From contig NZ_QKYW01000005.1 in NCBI RefSeq assembly GCF_003253735.1, positions 1-64,000 of the forward strand: a stretch of 64,000 nt of DNA, read 5' to 3'. This document shows positions 26,515 to 37,570 of this stretch, piece by piece. A program made the translations under genes and the position numbers. The notes under the pieces are model-generated. The model had not been told where the DNA came from, did not search any database, and saw only the letters and a list, made by a program, of their open reading frames with translations. This DNA is from Pseudomonas sp. URMO17WK12:I2 (GTDB taxonomy: Bacteria > Pseudomonadota > Gammaproteobacteria > Pseudomonadales > Pseudomonadaceae). Within the stretch, counting starts at the first letter, position 1, and every line of letters starts with the position of its first letter.

Positions 26515-27954
26515 ATGTCGATGCCGAGCCTGAAAAATTATGCGGCCGCGTTGTTCGCGGTGTTTCTGTTGGGGCAATCCATGGTGGCGCATGCGCAGCT
26601 GCCGGACTTCACCCCGCTGGTCGAGGCGGCTTCACCTGCCGTGGTCAATATCAGTACCCGACAAAAAGTGCCGAATGCCGTTGCCAGCAGCGGTGGCCTC
26701 TCTGTTCCAGACCTGGAAGGCCTGCCACCGATGTTCCGCGAGTTTTTCGAGCGCAGCATTCCCCAGCAGCCACGCGCGCCAGGTGGCGGTGGTCGGCAGC
26801 GTGAAGCGCAGTCGCTTGGCTCGGGCTTCATCATTTCCAAAGACGGTTACATCCTGACCAACAACCACGTGGTGGCCGATGCCGATGAAATCATCGTGCG
26901 TTTGTCTGATCGCAGCGAGCTGGAAGCCAAGCTGATCGGTACCGACCCGCGCAGTGACGTGGCGCTGCTCAAGGTCGAGGCGAATGACCTGCCCACCGTC
27001 AAGCTGGGCAACTCCGACAACCTCAAGGTGGGGGAGTGGGTGCTGGCTATCGGTTCGCCCTTCGGTTTCGATCACTCGGTAACTGCCGGTATTGTCAGTG
27101 CCAAGGGTCGCAGCCTGCCGAACGAGAGCTATGTGCCGTTTATCCAGACCGACGTGGCGATCAATCCGGGTAACTCCGGCGGCCCGCTGTTCAACCTGGA
27201 TGGCGAAGTGGTCGGTATCAACTCGCAGATCTTCACTCGTTCGGGCGGTTTCATGGGGTTGTCCTTTGCCATCCCGATGAGCGTGGCGATGGATGTGGCC
27301 GACCAGCTGAAGGCTAGCGGCAAGGTCAGCCGCGGCTGGCTGGGTGTGGTGATTCAGGAAGTTAACAAGGATCTCGCCGAATCCTTCGGGCTAGAGAAGC
27401 CAGCCGGTGCGCTGGTTGCTCAGGTGCTCGAAGATGGCCCGGCTGCCAAGGGCGGCCTGCAGGTCGGTGACGTGATCCTCAGTCTGGATGGCAAGCCGAT
27501 CATCATGTCCGCCGACCTGCCTCATCTGGTTGGCGCCCTGAAACCGGGCACCAAGGCGAATCTGGAGATCGTCCGTGAAGGCGCGCGCAAAACCCTGAAG
27601 CTGGCCGTTGGCACCATGCCTGCCGACGATGGCGACGAAGCGACCGATACTCCGACGCCTGGCGCCGAGCGTAGCAGCAACCGTCTGGGTGTCAGTGTTG
27701 CCGAGCTGACCGATGAGCAGAAAAAAGCGCTGGATCTGCGCGGTGGCGTGGTGATTCGCGAGGTGCAGGACGGTCCGGCTGCGCTGATCGGTCTACGCCC
27801 CGGTGACGTGATTACCCACCTGAACAACCAGGCCATCACCTCGGCGAAGAACTTCACCGAGGTGGCACAGTCGCTGCCGAAGAACCGTTCGGTGTCGATG
27901 CGCGTGCTGCGTCAGGGCCGTGCCAGCTTCATTACTTTCAAGTTGGCCGAGTAG
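26515..27954 (+). CDS. mucD: Periplasmic serine protease/chaperone MucD (DegP family)
   Basis: The 479-residue HtrA-type protease has a signal peptide ending MVAHAQLPDF, catalytic His118 (ILTNNHVVADADE), Asp148 (DPRSDVALLKV) and Ser221 (NPGNSGGPLFN), then two PDZ domains. It degrades misfolded envelope proteins and restrains the AlgU pathway. The ATG at 26515 has GGAAG 8 nt upstream. It lies 95 bp after mucB, too little room for mucC, and is followed by a strong terminator. Confidence 0.96.
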   Translation: MSMPSLKNYAAALFAVFLLGQSMVAHAQLPDFTPLVEAASPAVVNISTRQKVPNAVASSGGLSVPDLEGLPPMFREFFERSIPQQPRAPGGGGRQREAQSLGSGFIISKDGYILTNNHVVADADEIIVRLSDRSELEAKLIGTDPRSDVALLKVEANDLPTVKLGNSDNLKVGEWVLAIGSPFGFDHSVTAGIVSAKGRSLPNESYVPFIQTDVAINPGNSGGPLFNLDGEVVGINSQIFTRSGGFMGLSFAIPMSVAMDVADQLKASGKVSRGWLGVVIQEVNKDLAESFGLEKPAGALVAQVLEDGPAAKGGLQVGDVILSLDGKPIIMSADLPHLVGALKPGTKANLEIVREGARKTLKLAVGTMPADDGDEATDTPTPGAERSSNRLGVSVAELTDEQKKALDLRGGVVIREVQDGPAALIGLRPGDVITHLNNQAITSAKNFTEVAQSLPKNRSVSMRVLRQGRASFITFKLAE

Positions 27955-28011
27955 GTCTGGCCGAGTAGCCTGGCTGAATAGGTCTGTCAATAACTGACGG
28001 CCAGGCAGAGA

Positions 28012-28036
28012 AGGGCGACGAGAGTCGCCCTTTTTT
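28012..28036 (+). terminator. Rho-independent terminator after mucD
   Basis: AGGGCGAC pairs with GTCGCCCT across a GAGA tetraloop and is followed by six T. Confidence 0.93.
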
Positions 28037-28226
28037 GTGCGCGTCTCGTCGCCCTGTACTGCGGGTTACCCAAAAAAACCAGGGGCTCAAGCAAGGTGAG
28101 ACACGCTGATGATCAATTACTGCGCTAGCGCGGTTGTCCTGACGTGACGTGGGGGCAACCACTCGGGTAAACTTTGCGGCTATTTTCGGCGGGCAGTCGC
28201 CTGCGGCCTTTTTCGAGTGTTGTCCT

Positions 28227-30026
28227 GTGAGTGACCTGAGTCATATCCGCAATTTTTCCATCATTGCCCACATTGACCACGGCAAGTCGACGCTGGCTGA
28301 CCGTTTCATCCAGATGTGCGGTGGCCTCACTGCGCGCGAGATGGAGGCCCAGGTTCTCGATTCCATGGATCTGGAGCGTGAGCGCGGCATCACCATCAAG
28401 GCCCACAGCGTCACGCTCTATTACAAGGCGAAGGACGGCATCACCTATCAGCTGAACTTCATCGATACCCCGGGGCACGTCGACTTCACCTATGAAGTAA
28501 GCCGTTCGCTGGCTGCCTGTGAAGGCGCGTTGCTGGTGGTCGATGCTGGCCAGGGGGTCGAGGCGCAGTCGGTTGCCAACTGCTACACCGCCATCGAGCA
28601 GGGCCTGGAAGTGATGCCCGTGCTGAACAAGATGGACCTGCCGCAAGCTGATCCGGATCGCGTCAAGGACGAAATCGAGAAGATCATCGGTATCGATGCC
28701 ACCGACGCCGTGGCCTGCAGCGCCAAAAGCGGCATGGGTGTCGATGAAGTGCTCGAGCGCCTGGTACAGACCATTCCGGCGCCGACCGGCGACATCGAGG
28801 CGCCATTGCAGGCGCTGATCATCGACTCCTGGTTCGACAATTACCTGGGCGTCGTTTCCCTGGTGCGTGTACGCCACGGCCGGGTGAAGAAGGGCGACAA
28901 GATTCTGGTCAAGTCCACCGGCAAGATTCACCTGGTCGACAGCGTGGGCGTGTTCAACCCCAAGCACACCGCCACTGCAGATCTGAAGGCCGGCGAAGTG
29001 GGCTTCATCATCGCCAGCATCAAGGACATCCACGGTGCACCAGTCGGTGACACCCTGACTCTCAGTTCGACGCCAGATGTGGAAATGCTGTCGGGCTTCA
29101 AGAAGATTCAGCCGCAGGTTTACGCGGGCCTGTTCCCGGTCAGCTCCGACGACTTCGAGGACTTCCGCGATGCGCTGCAGAAGCTGACCCTCAACGATTC
29201 GTCGCTGCAATACCTGCCGGAAAGCTCCGACGCCCTCGGCTTCGGCTTCCGTTGCGGTTTCCTCGGCATGCTGCACATGGAGATCATCCAGGAGCGCCTG
29301 GAGCGTGAATACGACCTGGACCTGATTACCACCGCGCCGAGCGTTATTTTCGAGGTGGTGCTCAAGACCGGTGAAACGATTTACGTCGACAACCCGTCCA
29401 AGCTGCCGGATGTTTCTTCGGTCGAGGATTTCCGCGAGCCGATCGTGGCCGCGACCATCCTGGTACCGCAGGAGCACCTGGGCAACGTCATCACCCTGTG
29501 CATCGAGAAGCGCGGCGTTCAGCGCGACATGCAATTCCTCGGTACTCAGGTTCAGGTTCGCTACGACCTGCCGATGAACGAAGTGGTGCTCGATTTCTTC
29601 GACCGGCTGAAATCCACCAGCCGTGGCTACGCCTCGCTGGATTACCATTTCGACCGTTACCAGTCGGCCAATCTGGTCAAGCTGGACGTGTTGATCAACG
29701 GCGACAAGGTCGATGCGCTGGCGCTGATCGTGCACCGTGACAACGCCCACTACAAAGGGCGTCAGTTGACCGAGAAGATGAAAGAGCTGATCCCTCGACA
29801 GATGTTCGATGTGGCGATTCAGGCGGCCATCGGCGGCCAGATCGTGGCACGAACCACTGTCAAGGCATTGAGAAAGAACGTTCTGGCCAAGTGCTACGGC
29901 GGCGACGTGAGCCGTAAGCGCAAGCTGCTGGAGAAGCAGAAGGCCGGTAAGAAGCGCATGAAGCAGGTGGGGAACGTGGAGATTCCACAGGAAGCCTTCC
30001 TTGCTGTACTCAAGTTGGATAGCTGA
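28227..30026 (+). CDS. lepA: Elongation factor 4 (LepA)
   Basis: The 599-residue translational GTPase acts on stalled or ratcheted ribosomes. The G1 motif [10 protein letters not shown]3 DTPGHVDF and G4 NKMDLP are present, along with the LepA-specific C-terminal domain ([23 protein letters not shown] segment). The start is GTG at 28227, giving the usual [19 protein letters not shown]; the longer open frame upstream is not conserved-looking. lepB follows after 5 bp, the common lepA-lepB operon. Confidence 0.97.
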   Translation: MSDLSHIRNFSIIAHIDHGKSTLADRFIQMCGGLTAREMEAQVLDSMDLERERGITIKAHSVTLYYKAKDGITYQLNFIDTPGHVDFTYEVSRSLAACEGALLVVDAGQGVEAQSVANCYTAIEQGLEVMPVLNKMDLPQADPDRVKDEIEKIIGIDATDAVACSAKSGMGVDEVLERLVQTIPAPTGDIEAPLQALIIDSWFDNYLGVVSLVRVRHGRVKKGDKILVKSTGKIHLVDSVGVFNPKHTATADLKAGEVGFIIASIKDIHGAPVGDTLTLSSTPDVEMLSGFKKIQPQVYAGLFPVSSDDFEDFRDALQKLTLNDSSLQYLPESSDALGFGFRCGFLGMLHMEIIQERLEREYDLDLITTAPSVIFEVVLKTGETIYVDNPSKLPDVSSVEDFREPIVAATILVPQEHLGNVITLCIEKRGVQRDMQFLGTQVQVRYDLPMNEVVLDFFDRLKSTSRGYASLDYHFDRYQSANLVKLDVLINGDKVDALALIVHRDNAHYKGRQLTEKMKELIPRQMFDVAIQAAIGGQIVARTTVKALRKNVLAKCYGGDVSRKRKLLEKQKAGKKRMKQVGNVEIPQEAFLAVLKLDS

Positions 30027-30031
30027 GGCCT

Positions 30032-30886
30032 ATGTCATTCAATTTCCCGCTGTTGCTGGTCATTGCCGTCGCCGTGTGTGGCGCCCTGGCCCTGTTCGAT
30101 CTGGTATTCCTGGCGCCGCGGCGTCGTGCAGCGATCGCCAGCTACCAGGGCAAGGTCGAGCAAGTCGACGATGCAGTGGTCGAGAAGCTCAACAAGGAAC
30201 CCCTGCTGGTTGAATACGGCAAGTCGTTCTTTCCGGTGCTGGCCATCGTGCTGGTGCTGCGCTCCTTTCTGGTCGAGCCGTTCCAGATTCCCTCCGGCTC
30301 GATGATCCCGACCCTGGAAGTGGGCGATTTCATCCTGGTCAACAAGTTTGCCTACGGCATTCGCCTGCCGGTGCTGGACACCAAGGTGATCGAAGTAGGT
30401 GACCCGCAACGCGGCGACGTCATGGTGTTCCGCTACCCGAGCGATCCCAACGTCAACTACATCAAGCGGGTAATTGGCCTGCCGGGTGACCATGTGCGCT
30501 ACAGCAGTGACAAGCGGCTGTTCATCAATGACAAACCGGTGGCCGAACAACTGATCGGCGAAGAGCCGGGCAGCCTGGGCAGTGCCACCTTGTATAGCGA
30601 ACGCCTGGGCGATGTGGAACACCGCATCCGCAAGGAAATGAACCGCTACCGTGCCGAACCCGGCAAGGAGTGGACCATTCCCGAAGGTCACTACTTCATG
30701 ATGGGTGACAACCGCGACAACTCCAACGACAGCCGCTACTGGAACGACCCGAATATCCCCAAAGATGTACTGGGCATGGTTCCGGATCGCAACATCGTCG
30801 GCAAGGCATTCGCCATCTGGATGAGCTGGCCGGATCCGAAGTTCAAGTCTCTGCCGAACCTCTCCCGCGTCGGGCTGATTCACTGA
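30032..30886 (+). CDS. lepB: Signal peptidase I
   Basis: The 284-residue membrane protease removes signal peptides from exported proteins. The catalytic Ser90 lies in PSGSMIPTLEVGDF and the general-base Lys145 in NYIKRVIGLPGDHV, the same numbers as in E. coli. Two N-terminal hydrophobic segments (about 5-25 and 65-80) anchor it. Box E is visible as MGDNRDNSNDSR. It follows lepA by 5 bp, and a strong inverted repeat follows its stop. Confidence 0.97.
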   Translation: MSFNFPLLLVIAVAVCGALALFDLVFLAPRRRAAIASYQGKVEQVDDAVVEKLNKEPLLVEYGKSFFPVLAIVLVLRSFLVEPFQIPSGSMIPTLEVGDFILVNKFAYGIRLPVLDTKVIEVGDPQRGDVMVFRYPSDPNVNYIKRVIGLPGDHVRYSSDKRLFINDKPVAEQLIGEEPGSLGSATLYSERLGDVEHRIRKEMNRYRAEPGKEWTIPEGHYFMMGDNRDNSNDSRYWNDPNIPKDVLGMVPDRNIVGKAFAIWMSWPDPKFKSLPNLSRVGLIH

Positions 30887-30900
30887 TCTGATGAAAATTT

Positions 30901-30925
30901 GCGGCGCCGTTCAATACGGCGCCGC
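30901..30925. repeat. Inverted repeat between lepB and the DUF4845 gene
   Basis: GCGGCGCCG and CGGCGCCGC pair across a 7-nt loop. There is no T run, so this may be an attenuating or mRNA-stabilising hairpin rather than a full terminator. Confidence 0.6.
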
Positions 30926-30991
30926 CAGCTATCTATAGTCTTGTGATGCGCCTGGTGCGCATCGGACTATCTGGATATTTTGGGGATAAAC

Positions 30992-31369
30992 ATGAAATTC
31001 GCGCGCTCGCAGCAGGGCTTGTCGATCGTCAGCTGGCTGGTTGTGCTTGCCGTTGTAGCGTTTCTGGCCAGCACGGCGTTCAAGGTGGTGCCGCATTACC
31101 TCGACTACATGTCGATGGAAAAGATCATCACCTCGGTGGAAACCGATCGCGTGGATAGCGTCAAAACCGTGGCCGATTTCTACGCTCATGTCAGCCGTGG
31201 CATGACGGTCAACAGCATCCGCGACCTGAATATGCAGGACGTGCTGAAAGTGACCCAGGATGGCAATGAGTTTCTTGCCCACCTCAAATATGACAAACGT
31301 GAGCACCTGATCGAGAACATCGACCTGGTGGTTAATTTCGATAAAGAATTCCGTGTGCGAATGCCGTGA
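30992..31369 (+). CDS. DUF4845 family protein
   Basis: The 125-residue protein has one N-terminal membrane segment ([20 protein letters not shown]) preceded by a short basic stretch, like a type IV pilin-type or single-pass anchor. A small soluble domain follows ([19 protein letters not shown]). This is the uncharacterised DUF4845 family, regularly placed between lepB and rnc in gammaproteobacteria. The ATG at 30992 is favoured by GGGGATA upstream. Its stop overlaps the rnc start by 4 nt. Confidence 0.85.
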   Translation: MKFARSQQGLSIVSWLVVLAVVAFLASTAFKVVPHYLDYMSMEKIITSVETDRVDSVKTVADFYAHVSRGMTVNSIRDLNMQDVLKVTQDGNEFLAHLKYDKREHLIENIDLVVNFDKEFRVRMP

Positions 31370-32055
31370 GTGTTTCGTTGACTCGCCTCGAGCGCCAGCT
31401 CGGGCATAGCTTCAAGGACCAGGATCTGATGATCCTGGCTCTGACCCATCGCAGTTTTGCCGGGCGCAACAATGAGCGTCTGGAGTTCCTCGGTGATGCC
31501 ATCCTCAATTTCGTCGCCGGCGAGGCGCTCTACGAGCGTTTCCCACAGGCCCGCGAAGGCCAGCTGTCGAGGCTGCGCGCACGCCTGGTCAAGGGCGAAA
31601 CGCTGGCCATCCTGGCACGCGGTTTCGACCTCGGCGAGTACCTGCGTCTGGGTTCTGGCGAGCTGAAGAGCGGCGGCTTTCGTCGCGACTCGATCCTCGC
31701 TGATGCCCTGGAGGCGCTGATCGGCGCCATCTATCTGGATGCTGGCATGGACACCGCCCGCGAGCGCGTGCTGGCCTGGCTGACCAATGAGCTGGATGGT
31801 CTGACGCTGGTCGACACCAACAAGGATCCCAAGACCCGCCTGCAGGAATTTCTGCAGTCGCGCGCCTGTGAGCTGCCGCGTTACGAAGTGGTCGACATTC
31901 AGGGCGAGCCCCATTGCCGGACATTCGTGGTCGAGTGTCAGGTCAATCTACTCAATGATAAAACCCTGGGCCAAGGCGCCAGCCGCCGCATTGCCGAACA
32001 GGTAGCGGCGACGGCAGCGCTGATCGCTCTGGGTGTGGAGAACGGCAATGACTGA
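31366..32055 (+). CDS. rnc: Ribonuclease III
   Basis: The 229-residue double-stranded RNA endonuclease processes rRNA precursors and structured mRNAs. The catalytic signature [11 protein letters not shown] (Asp44) is intact, and the C-terminal double-stranded-RNA-binding domain begins near [15 protein letters not shown]. The start is GTG at 31366, overlapping the previous stop, and the end overlaps era by 8 nt, so translation of the set is probably coupled. Confidence 0.97.
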   Translation: MSVSLTRLERQLGHSFKDQDLMILALTHRSFAGRNNERLEFLGDAILNFVAGEALYERFPQAREGQLSRLRARLVKGETLAILARGFDLGEYLRLGSGELKSGGFRRDSILADALEALIGAIYLDAGMDTARERVLAWLTNELDGLTLVDTNKDPKTRLQEFLQSRACELPRYEVVDIQGEPHCRTFVVECQVNLLNDKTLGQGASRRIAEQVAATAALIALGVENGND

Positions 32056-32950
32056 TTCGCCTGTAACGCGCTGTGGCTATGTCGCCATCGTTGGCCGGCC
32101 CAACGTGGGCAAGTCGACCTTGCTCAACCACATCCTCGGCCAGAAGCTGGCGATCACCTCGCGCAAGCCGCAGACCACTCGCCACAACATGCTTGGCATC
32201 AAGACCGAGGGCGACGTGCAGGCGATCTACGTCGATACGCCCGGCCTGCACAAGAACAACGAAAAAGCGATCAACCGCTACATGAACAAGAACGCGGCGT
32301 CGGCGTTGAAGGACGTCGACGTGGTGATCTTCGTGGTGGACCGTACTCGCTGGACAGATGAAGACCAGATGGTGCTCGAGCGTATTCAGTACGTGCAGGG
32401 CCCGGTAATCCTGGCGGTCAACAAGACCGACCGCCTGGATGACAAGGCTGATCTGATGCCACACCTGAAGTGGCTGGCCGAGCAGTTGCCCAATGCCGAA
32501 ATCGTACCGGTATCGGCGCAGCACGGGCATAACCTCGAAGCGCTGGAGAAGCTGGTCGGCGAGCGTCTGCCCGAGGGCGTGCACTTCTTCCCGGAAGACC
32601 AGATCACTGACCGTTCGGGGCGCTTCTTCGCGGCTGAATTGGTACGCGAAAAGATCATGCGTCAGCTGGGTGCCGAGCTGCCTTACCAGATCACCGTAGA
32701 AATCGAGGAATTCAAGCGCGAGGGGCGGATCATGCATATCCACGCGCTGATCCTGGTCGAGCGTGATGGCCAGAAGAAAATCATCATCGGTGAGAAGGGC
32801 GAGCGCCTGAAGCGTATTGGCCAGGAAGCGCGCAAGGACATGGAGTCGATGTTCGACACCAAGGTCATGCTCAACCTCTGGGTCAAAGTCAAAAGTGGCT
32901 GGTCCGACGATGAGCGCGCCTTGCGTTCTCTGGGCTACGACAATATCTGA
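32048..32950 (+). CDS. era: GTPase Era
   Basis: The 300-residue GTPase assists 16S rRNA maturation and 30S assembly. G1 [13 protein letters not shown]3 DTPGLH and G4 NKTDRL are present, followed by a C-terminal KH domain ([20 protein letters not shown]). The ATG at 32048 lies inside the end of rnc. Pairing with rnc and recO is the classic operon. Confidence 0.98.
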   Translation: MTDSPVTRCGYVAIVGRPNVGKSTLLNHILGQKLAITSRKPQTTRHNMLGIKTEGDVQAIYVDTPGLHKNNEKAINRYMNKNAASALKDVDVVIFVVDRTRWTDEDQMVLERIQYVQGPVILAVNKTDRLDDKADLMPHLKWLAEQLPNAEIVPVSAQHGHNLEALEKLVGERLPEGVHFFPEDQITDRSGRFFAAELVREKIMRQLGAELPYQITVEIEEFKREGRIMHIHALILVERDGQKKIIIGEKGERLKRIGQEARKDMESMFDTKVMLNLWVKVKSGWSDDERALRSLGYDNI

Positions 32951-33001
32951 TTCGGTTCCCCCGCCGCCTTGCGGCTGGCTTCCCTAGCGAGTGGTTCAGC
33001 A

Positions 33002-33700
33002 ATGCTTGCGCTCAGCCAGCCCGCCTATGTCCTGCACAGCCGTGCGTACCGCGAAAGCAGTGCGCTGGTGGATTTCCTTACCCCGCAAGGTCGTTTACGC
33101 GCCGTGCTGCGCGGCGCGCGTGGCAAGGCCGGCAGCCTGGCTCGGCCCTTCATCCCCCTCGAGCTGGAAACCCGCGGCCGCGGCGAGCTGAAGAACGTCG
33201 GCCGGCTGGAGGCTGCCGGTATTCCCAACCTGCTCTCCGGCGAGGCACTGTTCAGCGGCTTGTACCTGAACGAGCTGCTGATTCGCGTGTTGCCGGCCGA
33301 AGACCCGCATCCCGTGATTTTCGAGCAATACGCCATGACCATTCTGGCGCTGGCCCAGGGCCGTGCACTGGAGCCGCTGCTGCGTGCATTCGAATGGCGG
33401 CTGCTCGATGAACTCGGCTATGGTTTCGCCCTCGACAGCGATGTGCAGGGCAATGCCGTGGTCACGCAAGGCCTGTATCGATGGCAGGCCGACAGCGGCT
33501 TCCTGCCCATCGGCCACTGGCAGCCCGGCGCGTTTCTCGGTAGCGAACTGCTGGCCATGGCCGATGCAGACTGGAGTACACCCGGTGCGCTGGCCGCTGC
33601 CAAGCGTCTGATGCGTCAGGCACTCGCCCCTCATCTCGGCGGCCGACCCCTGGTCAGCCGTGAATTGTTCATGACGCTCAAGGAGCCCACCCGTGACTGA
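33002..33700 (+). CDS. recO: DNA repair protein RecO
   Basis: The 232-residue protein has an N-terminal OB fold ([20 protein letters not shown]) and a helical C-terminal part, the usual RecO layout. It loads RecA onto SSB-coated DNA with RecR in gap and double-strand-break repair. The ATG at 33002 gives the family N-terminus. It overlaps pdxJ by 8 nt. Confidence 0.95.
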   Translation: MLALSQPAYVLHSRAYRESSALVDFLTPQGRLRAVLRGARGKAGSLARPFIPLELETRGRGELKNVGRLEAAGIPNLLSGEALFSGLYLNELLIRVLPAEDPHPVIFEQYAMTILALAQGRALEPLLRAFEWRLLDELGYGFALDSDVQGNAVVTQGLYRWQADSGFLPIGHWQPGAFLGSELLAMADADWSTPGALAAAKRLMRQALAPHLGGRPLVSRELFMTLKEPTRD

Positions 33701-34436
33701 ACCCAACCGTGTTTTGCTGGGCGTGAATATCGACCACGTCGCCACCCTGCGCCAGGCCCGCGGTACCCGTTATCCGGATCCGGTCAAGGCTGCGCTGGAC
33801 GCCGAAGAGGCGGGCGCGGACGGCATCACCGTGCACCTGCGTGAAGACCGTCGGCATATCCAGGAACGTGACGTGCGCGTGCTCAAGGAAGTCATGCAGA
33901 CACGCATGAACTTCGAGATGGGCGTTACCGAGTTCATGCTCGACTTCGCTGAGGAGATACGTCCCGAGCACGTGTGCCTGGTACCGGAGACACGCCAGGA
34001 ACTGACCACCGAAGGCGGCCTGGACGTGGCCGGGCAGGAGGCGCGGATCGCTGCCGCGGTAACGCGCCTGGCGGCCGTTGGCAGCGAGGTTTCGCTGTTC
34101 ATCGATGCCGACCCGCGGCAGATCGAGGCGAGCAAGCGCGTTGGCGCGCCGGCCATCGAGTTGCATACCGGCCGCTATGCCGATGCGCACACGCCGCAAG
34201 AGGCTGAGGCCGAACTGCAGCGGATCCGTGATGGTGTCGCTCTGGGTGTTTCCCTGGGGCTGATCGTCAACGCCGGCCACGGCCTGCACTACCACAACGT
34301 CGAGCCGGTGGCGGCGATCCCCGGCATCAACGAGCTGAACATCGGCCATGCGCTGGTCAGCCATGCACTGTTCGTTGGCTTCAAGGAAGCCGTGCGCGAG
34401 ATGAAGCAGTTGATCCAGGGCGCCGCGCCACGCTAA
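33693..34436 (+). CDS. pdxJ: Pyridoxine 5'-phosphate synthase
   Basis: The 247-residue TIM-barrel enzyme condenses 3-amino-2-oxopropyl phosphate with deoxyxylulose 5-phosphate to form pyridoxine 5'-phosphate. [17 protein letters not shown] at the N-terminus, [16 protein letters not shown] and [11 protein letters not shown] are signature segments. GTG at 33693 is the start, inside the end of recO. Its stop touches the stop of the convergent LysR gene (4-nt overlap). Confidence 0.97.
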   Translation: MTEPNRVLLGVNIDHVATLRQARGTRYPDPVKAALDAEEAGADGITVHLREDRRHIQERDVRVLKEVMQTRMNFEMGVTEFMLDFAEEIRPEHVCLVPETRQELTTEGGLDVAGQEARIAAAVTRLAAVGSEVSLFIDADPRQIEASKRVGAPAIELHTGRYADAHTPQEAEAELQRIRDGVALGVSLGLIVNAGHGLHYHNVEPVAAIPGINELNIGHALVSHALFVGFKEAVREMKQLIQGAAPR

Positions 34437-35338
34437 CGCTTGCCGCCGTAAGCCACGGCCACCTGCGCCGCCAGTGCTTCGGCGGCCGCACCACGATTGC
34501 TGCCGCGCAGCAGTTTGATGTGGTAGTCGCCCAGTGGTGGCAGGCCGTGCTCCTGCTGAGAAAGGCGGCGCAGCGGCGGTTTGACCAGGCTGGCGGGGAA
34601 GGCCGCAATGGCCAGGTCGGCGAGCAGCGCGGCTTCCTGGCCGGCGCACTGTTCGCTGGAGTAGGCGATGCGGTAGCTGCGCCCGAGGCGATCCAGGCCG
34701 TCCAGGGCGGCACGACGCCAGGCACAGCCAGTGCTGGCCAGCGCGAGCGGCAATGGGTTGCGCTTGACGGCCAGGCCGCCTTCGCGACCGGCCCATACCA
34801 ATGACTCGCTGCAAATCACTTCGCCACGAGTGTCATCGCCATCGGCATCGCCGGTATTGAGCAATGTCAGGTCGAGTTCGCCAGCGTCCAGGCGTTCGAT
34901 CAGCTCGCAACTGCGACCCACCGACACATCGACCTGCACGGCCGGATGGCTGAGGGCGAACTGCGATAGCAGATCCGGCAGCGAGCCGACACCAATGTCG
35001 AACGGCGTGCCGAAACGCACGGTGCCGCTCAGGTCGGGCACACGGAAATGCGCCACCGCCTCCTCGTTGAGCTTGAGCAGGCGGCGGGCATAGCCGAGCA
35101 GGATCTCGCCATCCGCCGTGAGCCTCACGCGGCGACTTTCACGCAGAAACAGCGTGCGCCCGAGGCTTTCCTCAAGGCGCTTGATCTGTTGGCTGACCGC
35201 CGCCGTGGTGCGGAATACCTGCGCAGCGGTGCGCGTGAAGCTGCCGCTTTCGGCAATGCCGACGAAAGTCTTCAGCACATCGCTTTCCAGTAGGGGCAAT
35301 GCTGCAGGCATGTCGGTCAGCGATGGACTGTTCATCAT
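34433..35338 (-). CDS. LysR-family transcriptional regulator
   Basis: The 301-residue protein has an N-terminal winged helix ([37 protein letters not shown]) and a periplasmic-binding-like effector domain. The target and ligand cannot be read directly. It is divergent from a small basic protein gene across a 125-bp AT-rich gap, and LysR regulators usually control the divergent neighbour. Two adjacent ATG codons (35338 and 35335) are possible starts. Confidence 0.88.
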   Translation of the reverse strand: MMNSPSLTDMPAALPLLESDVLKTFVGIAESGSFTRTAAQVFRTTAAVSQQIKRLEESLGRTLFLRESRRVRLTADGEILLGYARRLLKLNEEAVAHFRVPDLSGTVRFGTPFDIGVGSLPDLLSQFALSHPAVQVDVSVGRSCELIERLDAGELDLTLLNTGDADGDDTRGEVICSESLVWAGREGGLAVKRNPLPLALASTGCAWRRAALDGLDRLGRSYRIAYSSEQCAGQEAALLADLAIAAFPASLVKPPLRRLSQQEHGLPPLGDYHIKLLRGSNRGAAAEALAAQVAVAYGGKR

Positions 35339-35463
35339 GTCGTTAATATTTTCTTAATTTGATGTTAGGTATTTGTAGATTTTATTAACGATAAGCGCGG
35401 CCCAAGCTGTCGGCAAGCAATCACCGATAACCGGTGAGCATTGGTTGCCGAAGGAGAGTTGCG

Positions 35464-35739
35464 ATGAGGTCGAACGAACAGCATGCCGAAAATAACGGGC
35501 GCGCCAACCAGGCATGGTCGACGGGCATCAACCCCCATGAGCTGAGCCGATGGCTGGGCGACTGGTACTTCGCCTGGTGCTGGAGGCGCAAGATGCGCCG
35601 CCTGCTGATGCTAGATTGTGCAGGGCAGATTCGCCTGGGAAGCGCTCGCACGCGCGTCAGTGCCGGGGCGCAGATGCCCCTCGCACTGATCGCCGCGCGG
35701 CAAGCCGAATGGCGCCGCCAGGGTGATGCCGCCAGCTAG
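35464..35739 (+). CDS. Small basic protein, DUF1127-like
   Basis: The 91-residue protein has a central Trp/Arg-rich stretch (WLGDWYFAWCWRRKMRRLL) followed by GQIRLGSARTR, faintly like the DUF1127 pattern, and an alanine-rich end. GGAGAG precedes the ATG at 35464. DUF1127 genes are often found divergent from a LysR gene in Pseudomonas, as here, but the match is weak and the protein is longer than the usual 45-70 residues. The function is unknown. It ends 6 bp before the convergent cmoB stop. Confidence 0.6.
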   Translation: MRSNEQHAENNGRANQAWSTGINPHELSRWLGDWYFAWCWRRKMRRLLMLDCAGQIRLGSARTRVSAGAQMPLALIAARQAEWRRQGDAAS

Positions 35740-35745
35740 CCTTTA

Positions 35746-36714
35746 TCAGGGCTTGCGTGCCACCAGAACGGCCCGACGTGGTGCCGGCAGGCCTTCGATG
35801 GTACGGCGGTGGTCGAGCGGGTCGAGAAACTCGGGGAGCGACTGGTAGCGCATCCAGTCGGTGCTGCGTTGTTCCTCGACCGAGGTGACGCTGACGTCCA
35901 CGCAGCGTACGTCGGCGAAGCCAGCGCGGCGCAGCCACAGCTCCAGCGCCGGCACCGAGGGCAGGAACCAGACGTTGCGCATTTGCGCGTAACGGTCTTC
36001 GGGAACCAGCACCTGTTGGGCGTCGCCTTCCGCCACCAGGGTTTCGAGAACCAGTTCGCCGCCCTTGCGCAGGCAGTCCTTGAGTTCCAGCAAGTGGTCG
36101 ATGGGCGAGCGGCGGTGGTAGAGCACGCCCATGGAAAATACCGTGTCGAAGCCCAGGAGTTTCGCGGGTAGCTCTTCGATACCGAGCGGCAGGTGCCAGG
36201 CAGGCCTATCCGGCAGGTAGTTCTTCATGGCCAGGAACTGGCAAAGGAACAGCCAGTTCGGGTCGATACCCACCACACTGCGAGCGCCGTCGCCGAGCAT
36301 GCGCCACATGTAGTAGCCATTGCCGCAGCCGACATCCAGCACGCGCTTGCCGGCGAGGTTCAGGTGCGGGGAGACGCGTTGCCATTTCCAGTCCGAGCGC
36401 CATTCGGTGTCCACATGCACGCCGAACGGATGGAACGGGCCTTTGCGCCAGGGAATCAGGCCGCGCAGTGCGTTGTCCAGCGCCCCGCGGGTAGCGTCAT
36501 CGCAGGGGCCGTCGAGTCGGAAATCCTGTTGCAGGTCGATCTGCTCGGCCTGCAGCGGCGGCAATGCTTCGACGGCGGCGTACCAGCGCTGCAGGTCGCC
36601 GTGACCGATGGCCAGCTTGGCATCGATCTGCGCGGGCAGGTCGGCGCTCCAGTCCTGCAGGGGCGTGCCGGCCAGCTCGGCCTGCAGGGCGTCCAGATCC
36701 ATGCGGCGCATCAT
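35746..36714 (-). CDS. cmoB: tRNA U34 carboxymethyltransferase CmoB
   Basis: The 322-residue enzyme transfers a carboxymethyl group from carboxy-SAM to 5-hydroxyuridine at tRNA position 34, giving cmo5U. The SAM site is [19 protein letters not shown], and the family segments [14 protein letters not shown] and [15 protein letters not shown] are present. The start is the ATG at 36714, whose ATGA overlaps the cmoA stop; the frame stays open far upstream but that part lies over cmoA and is not real. Length equals the family norm. Confidence 0.96.
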   Translation of the reverse strand: MMRRMDLDALQAELAGTPLQDWSADLPAQIDAKLAIGHGDLQRWYAAVEALPPLQAEQIDLQQDFRLDGPCDDATRGALDNALRGLIPWRKGPFHPFGVHVDTEWRSDWKWQRVSPHLNLAGKRVLDVGCGNGYYMWRMLGDGARSVVGIDPNWLFLCQFLAMKNYLPDRPAWHLPLGIEELPAKLLGFDTVFSMGVLYHRRSPIDHLLELKDCLRKGGELVLETLVAEGDAQQVLVPEDRYAQMRNVWFLPSVPALELWLRRAGFADVRCVDVSVTSVEEQRSTDWMRYQSLPEFLDPLDHRRTIEGLPAPRRAVLVARKP

Positions 36715-37454
36715 GGCAGGGCCACCAGCGAGGCGAAGTTCAGGCACTGGAACCACGGCACCACCTTGCTGAAGCCGGCAGCGTGCAGGCGTTCGCGGTG
36801 CTGTTCGAGGCTGTCGGGCAGCATGACGTTTTCGATGGCGCTGCGTTTCTGGGCAATTTCCAGTTCGCTGTAGCCGTTGGCGCGTTTGAAGGCGACGTGC
36901 AGGTCGGTGAGCAGGGCATGTTGCTGCTCGTCTTCGAAACGCAGTTTTTCCGAGAGGATCAAGGCGCCGCCCGGCAGCAGCGTGCGGTGAATACGGCTCA
37001 GCAACTCCAGGCGGTTTTCCGGGGCGATGAACTGCAGGGTGAAGTTCATCGCTACCAGCGAGGCAGGCTGCCAGTCCATGGCGAGGATGTCCGCCTCGAT
37101 CACCTCGACCGGCAGCAGCTCCTGGAACATGGCGTCCTGGGCGTGCAGGTATTCGCGGCAGCGGTCGACCATGGCCGCGGAGTTGTCCACGGCAATCACC
37201 CGGCAACCCTCGACCTGTACATGTCGGCGCAGCGCCTGGGTGACGGCGCCCAGCGAGCAGCCCAGGTCATACAGCAGGCTGCCGGGCTGGGCGAATTGGC
37301 TGGCCAGCACGCCGATGTTCTCGACGATGGTGGGGTAGCCCGGAACCGAGCGCTTGATCATGTCCGGGAACACCCGGGCGACGTCCTCGTTGAAGACGAA
37401 ATCCGGGACCTGATCCAGTGGCTGGGCGAAGAGTTGGTCGGGCTGTCTGTTCAC
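36711..37454 (-). CDS. cmoA: Carboxy-SAM synthase CmoA
   Basis: The 247-residue enzyme makes carboxy-S-adenosylmethionine from SAM and prephenate for use by CmoB. The motif [18 protein letters not shown] and the SAM loop [18 protein letters not shown] are characteristic. GTG at 37454 gives the usual N-terminus [19 protein letters not shown]; an in-frame start 42 nt upstream is less likely. It is translationally coupled to cmoB by a 4-nt overlap. Confidence 0.95.
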   Translation of the reverse strand: MNRQPDQLFAQPLDQVPDFVFNEDVARVFPDMIKRSVPGYPTIVENIGVLASQFAQPGSLLYDLGCSLGAVTQALRRHVQVEGCRVIAVDNSAAMVDRCREYLHAQDAMFQELLPVEVIEADILAMDWQPASLVAMNFTLQFIAPENRLELLSRIHRTLLPGGALILSEKLRFEDEQQHALLTDLHVAFKRANGYSELEIAQKRSAIENVMLPDSLEQHRERLHAAGFSKVVPWFQCLNFASLVALP

Positions 37455-37570
37455 GGTCGGTCTGCATGGCGCTGGAAAGGCGCGCATTTTAGCCAAGTCC
37501 GGCGATTAGCCAAACCTCACTGCAAGCCTGATGCGATGGTCGGCGTGTGTGGGGCGATGCAGGCGACTGG

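Noticed and set aside
28125..29750. A 541-codon open frame antisense to lepA
   Set aside because: lepA is unmistakable on the other strand; the antisense translation has no recognisable domain.
33678..34814. A 378-codon minus-strand frame across pdxJ and the LysR gene
   Set aside because: It mixes antisense pdxJ with a wrong frame of the regulator and shows no conserved motif.
36715..37206. N-terminal extension of CmoB of about 160 residues
   Set aside because: The frame is open but lies over cmoA in another frame; the ATG at 36714 gives the normal CmoB length.
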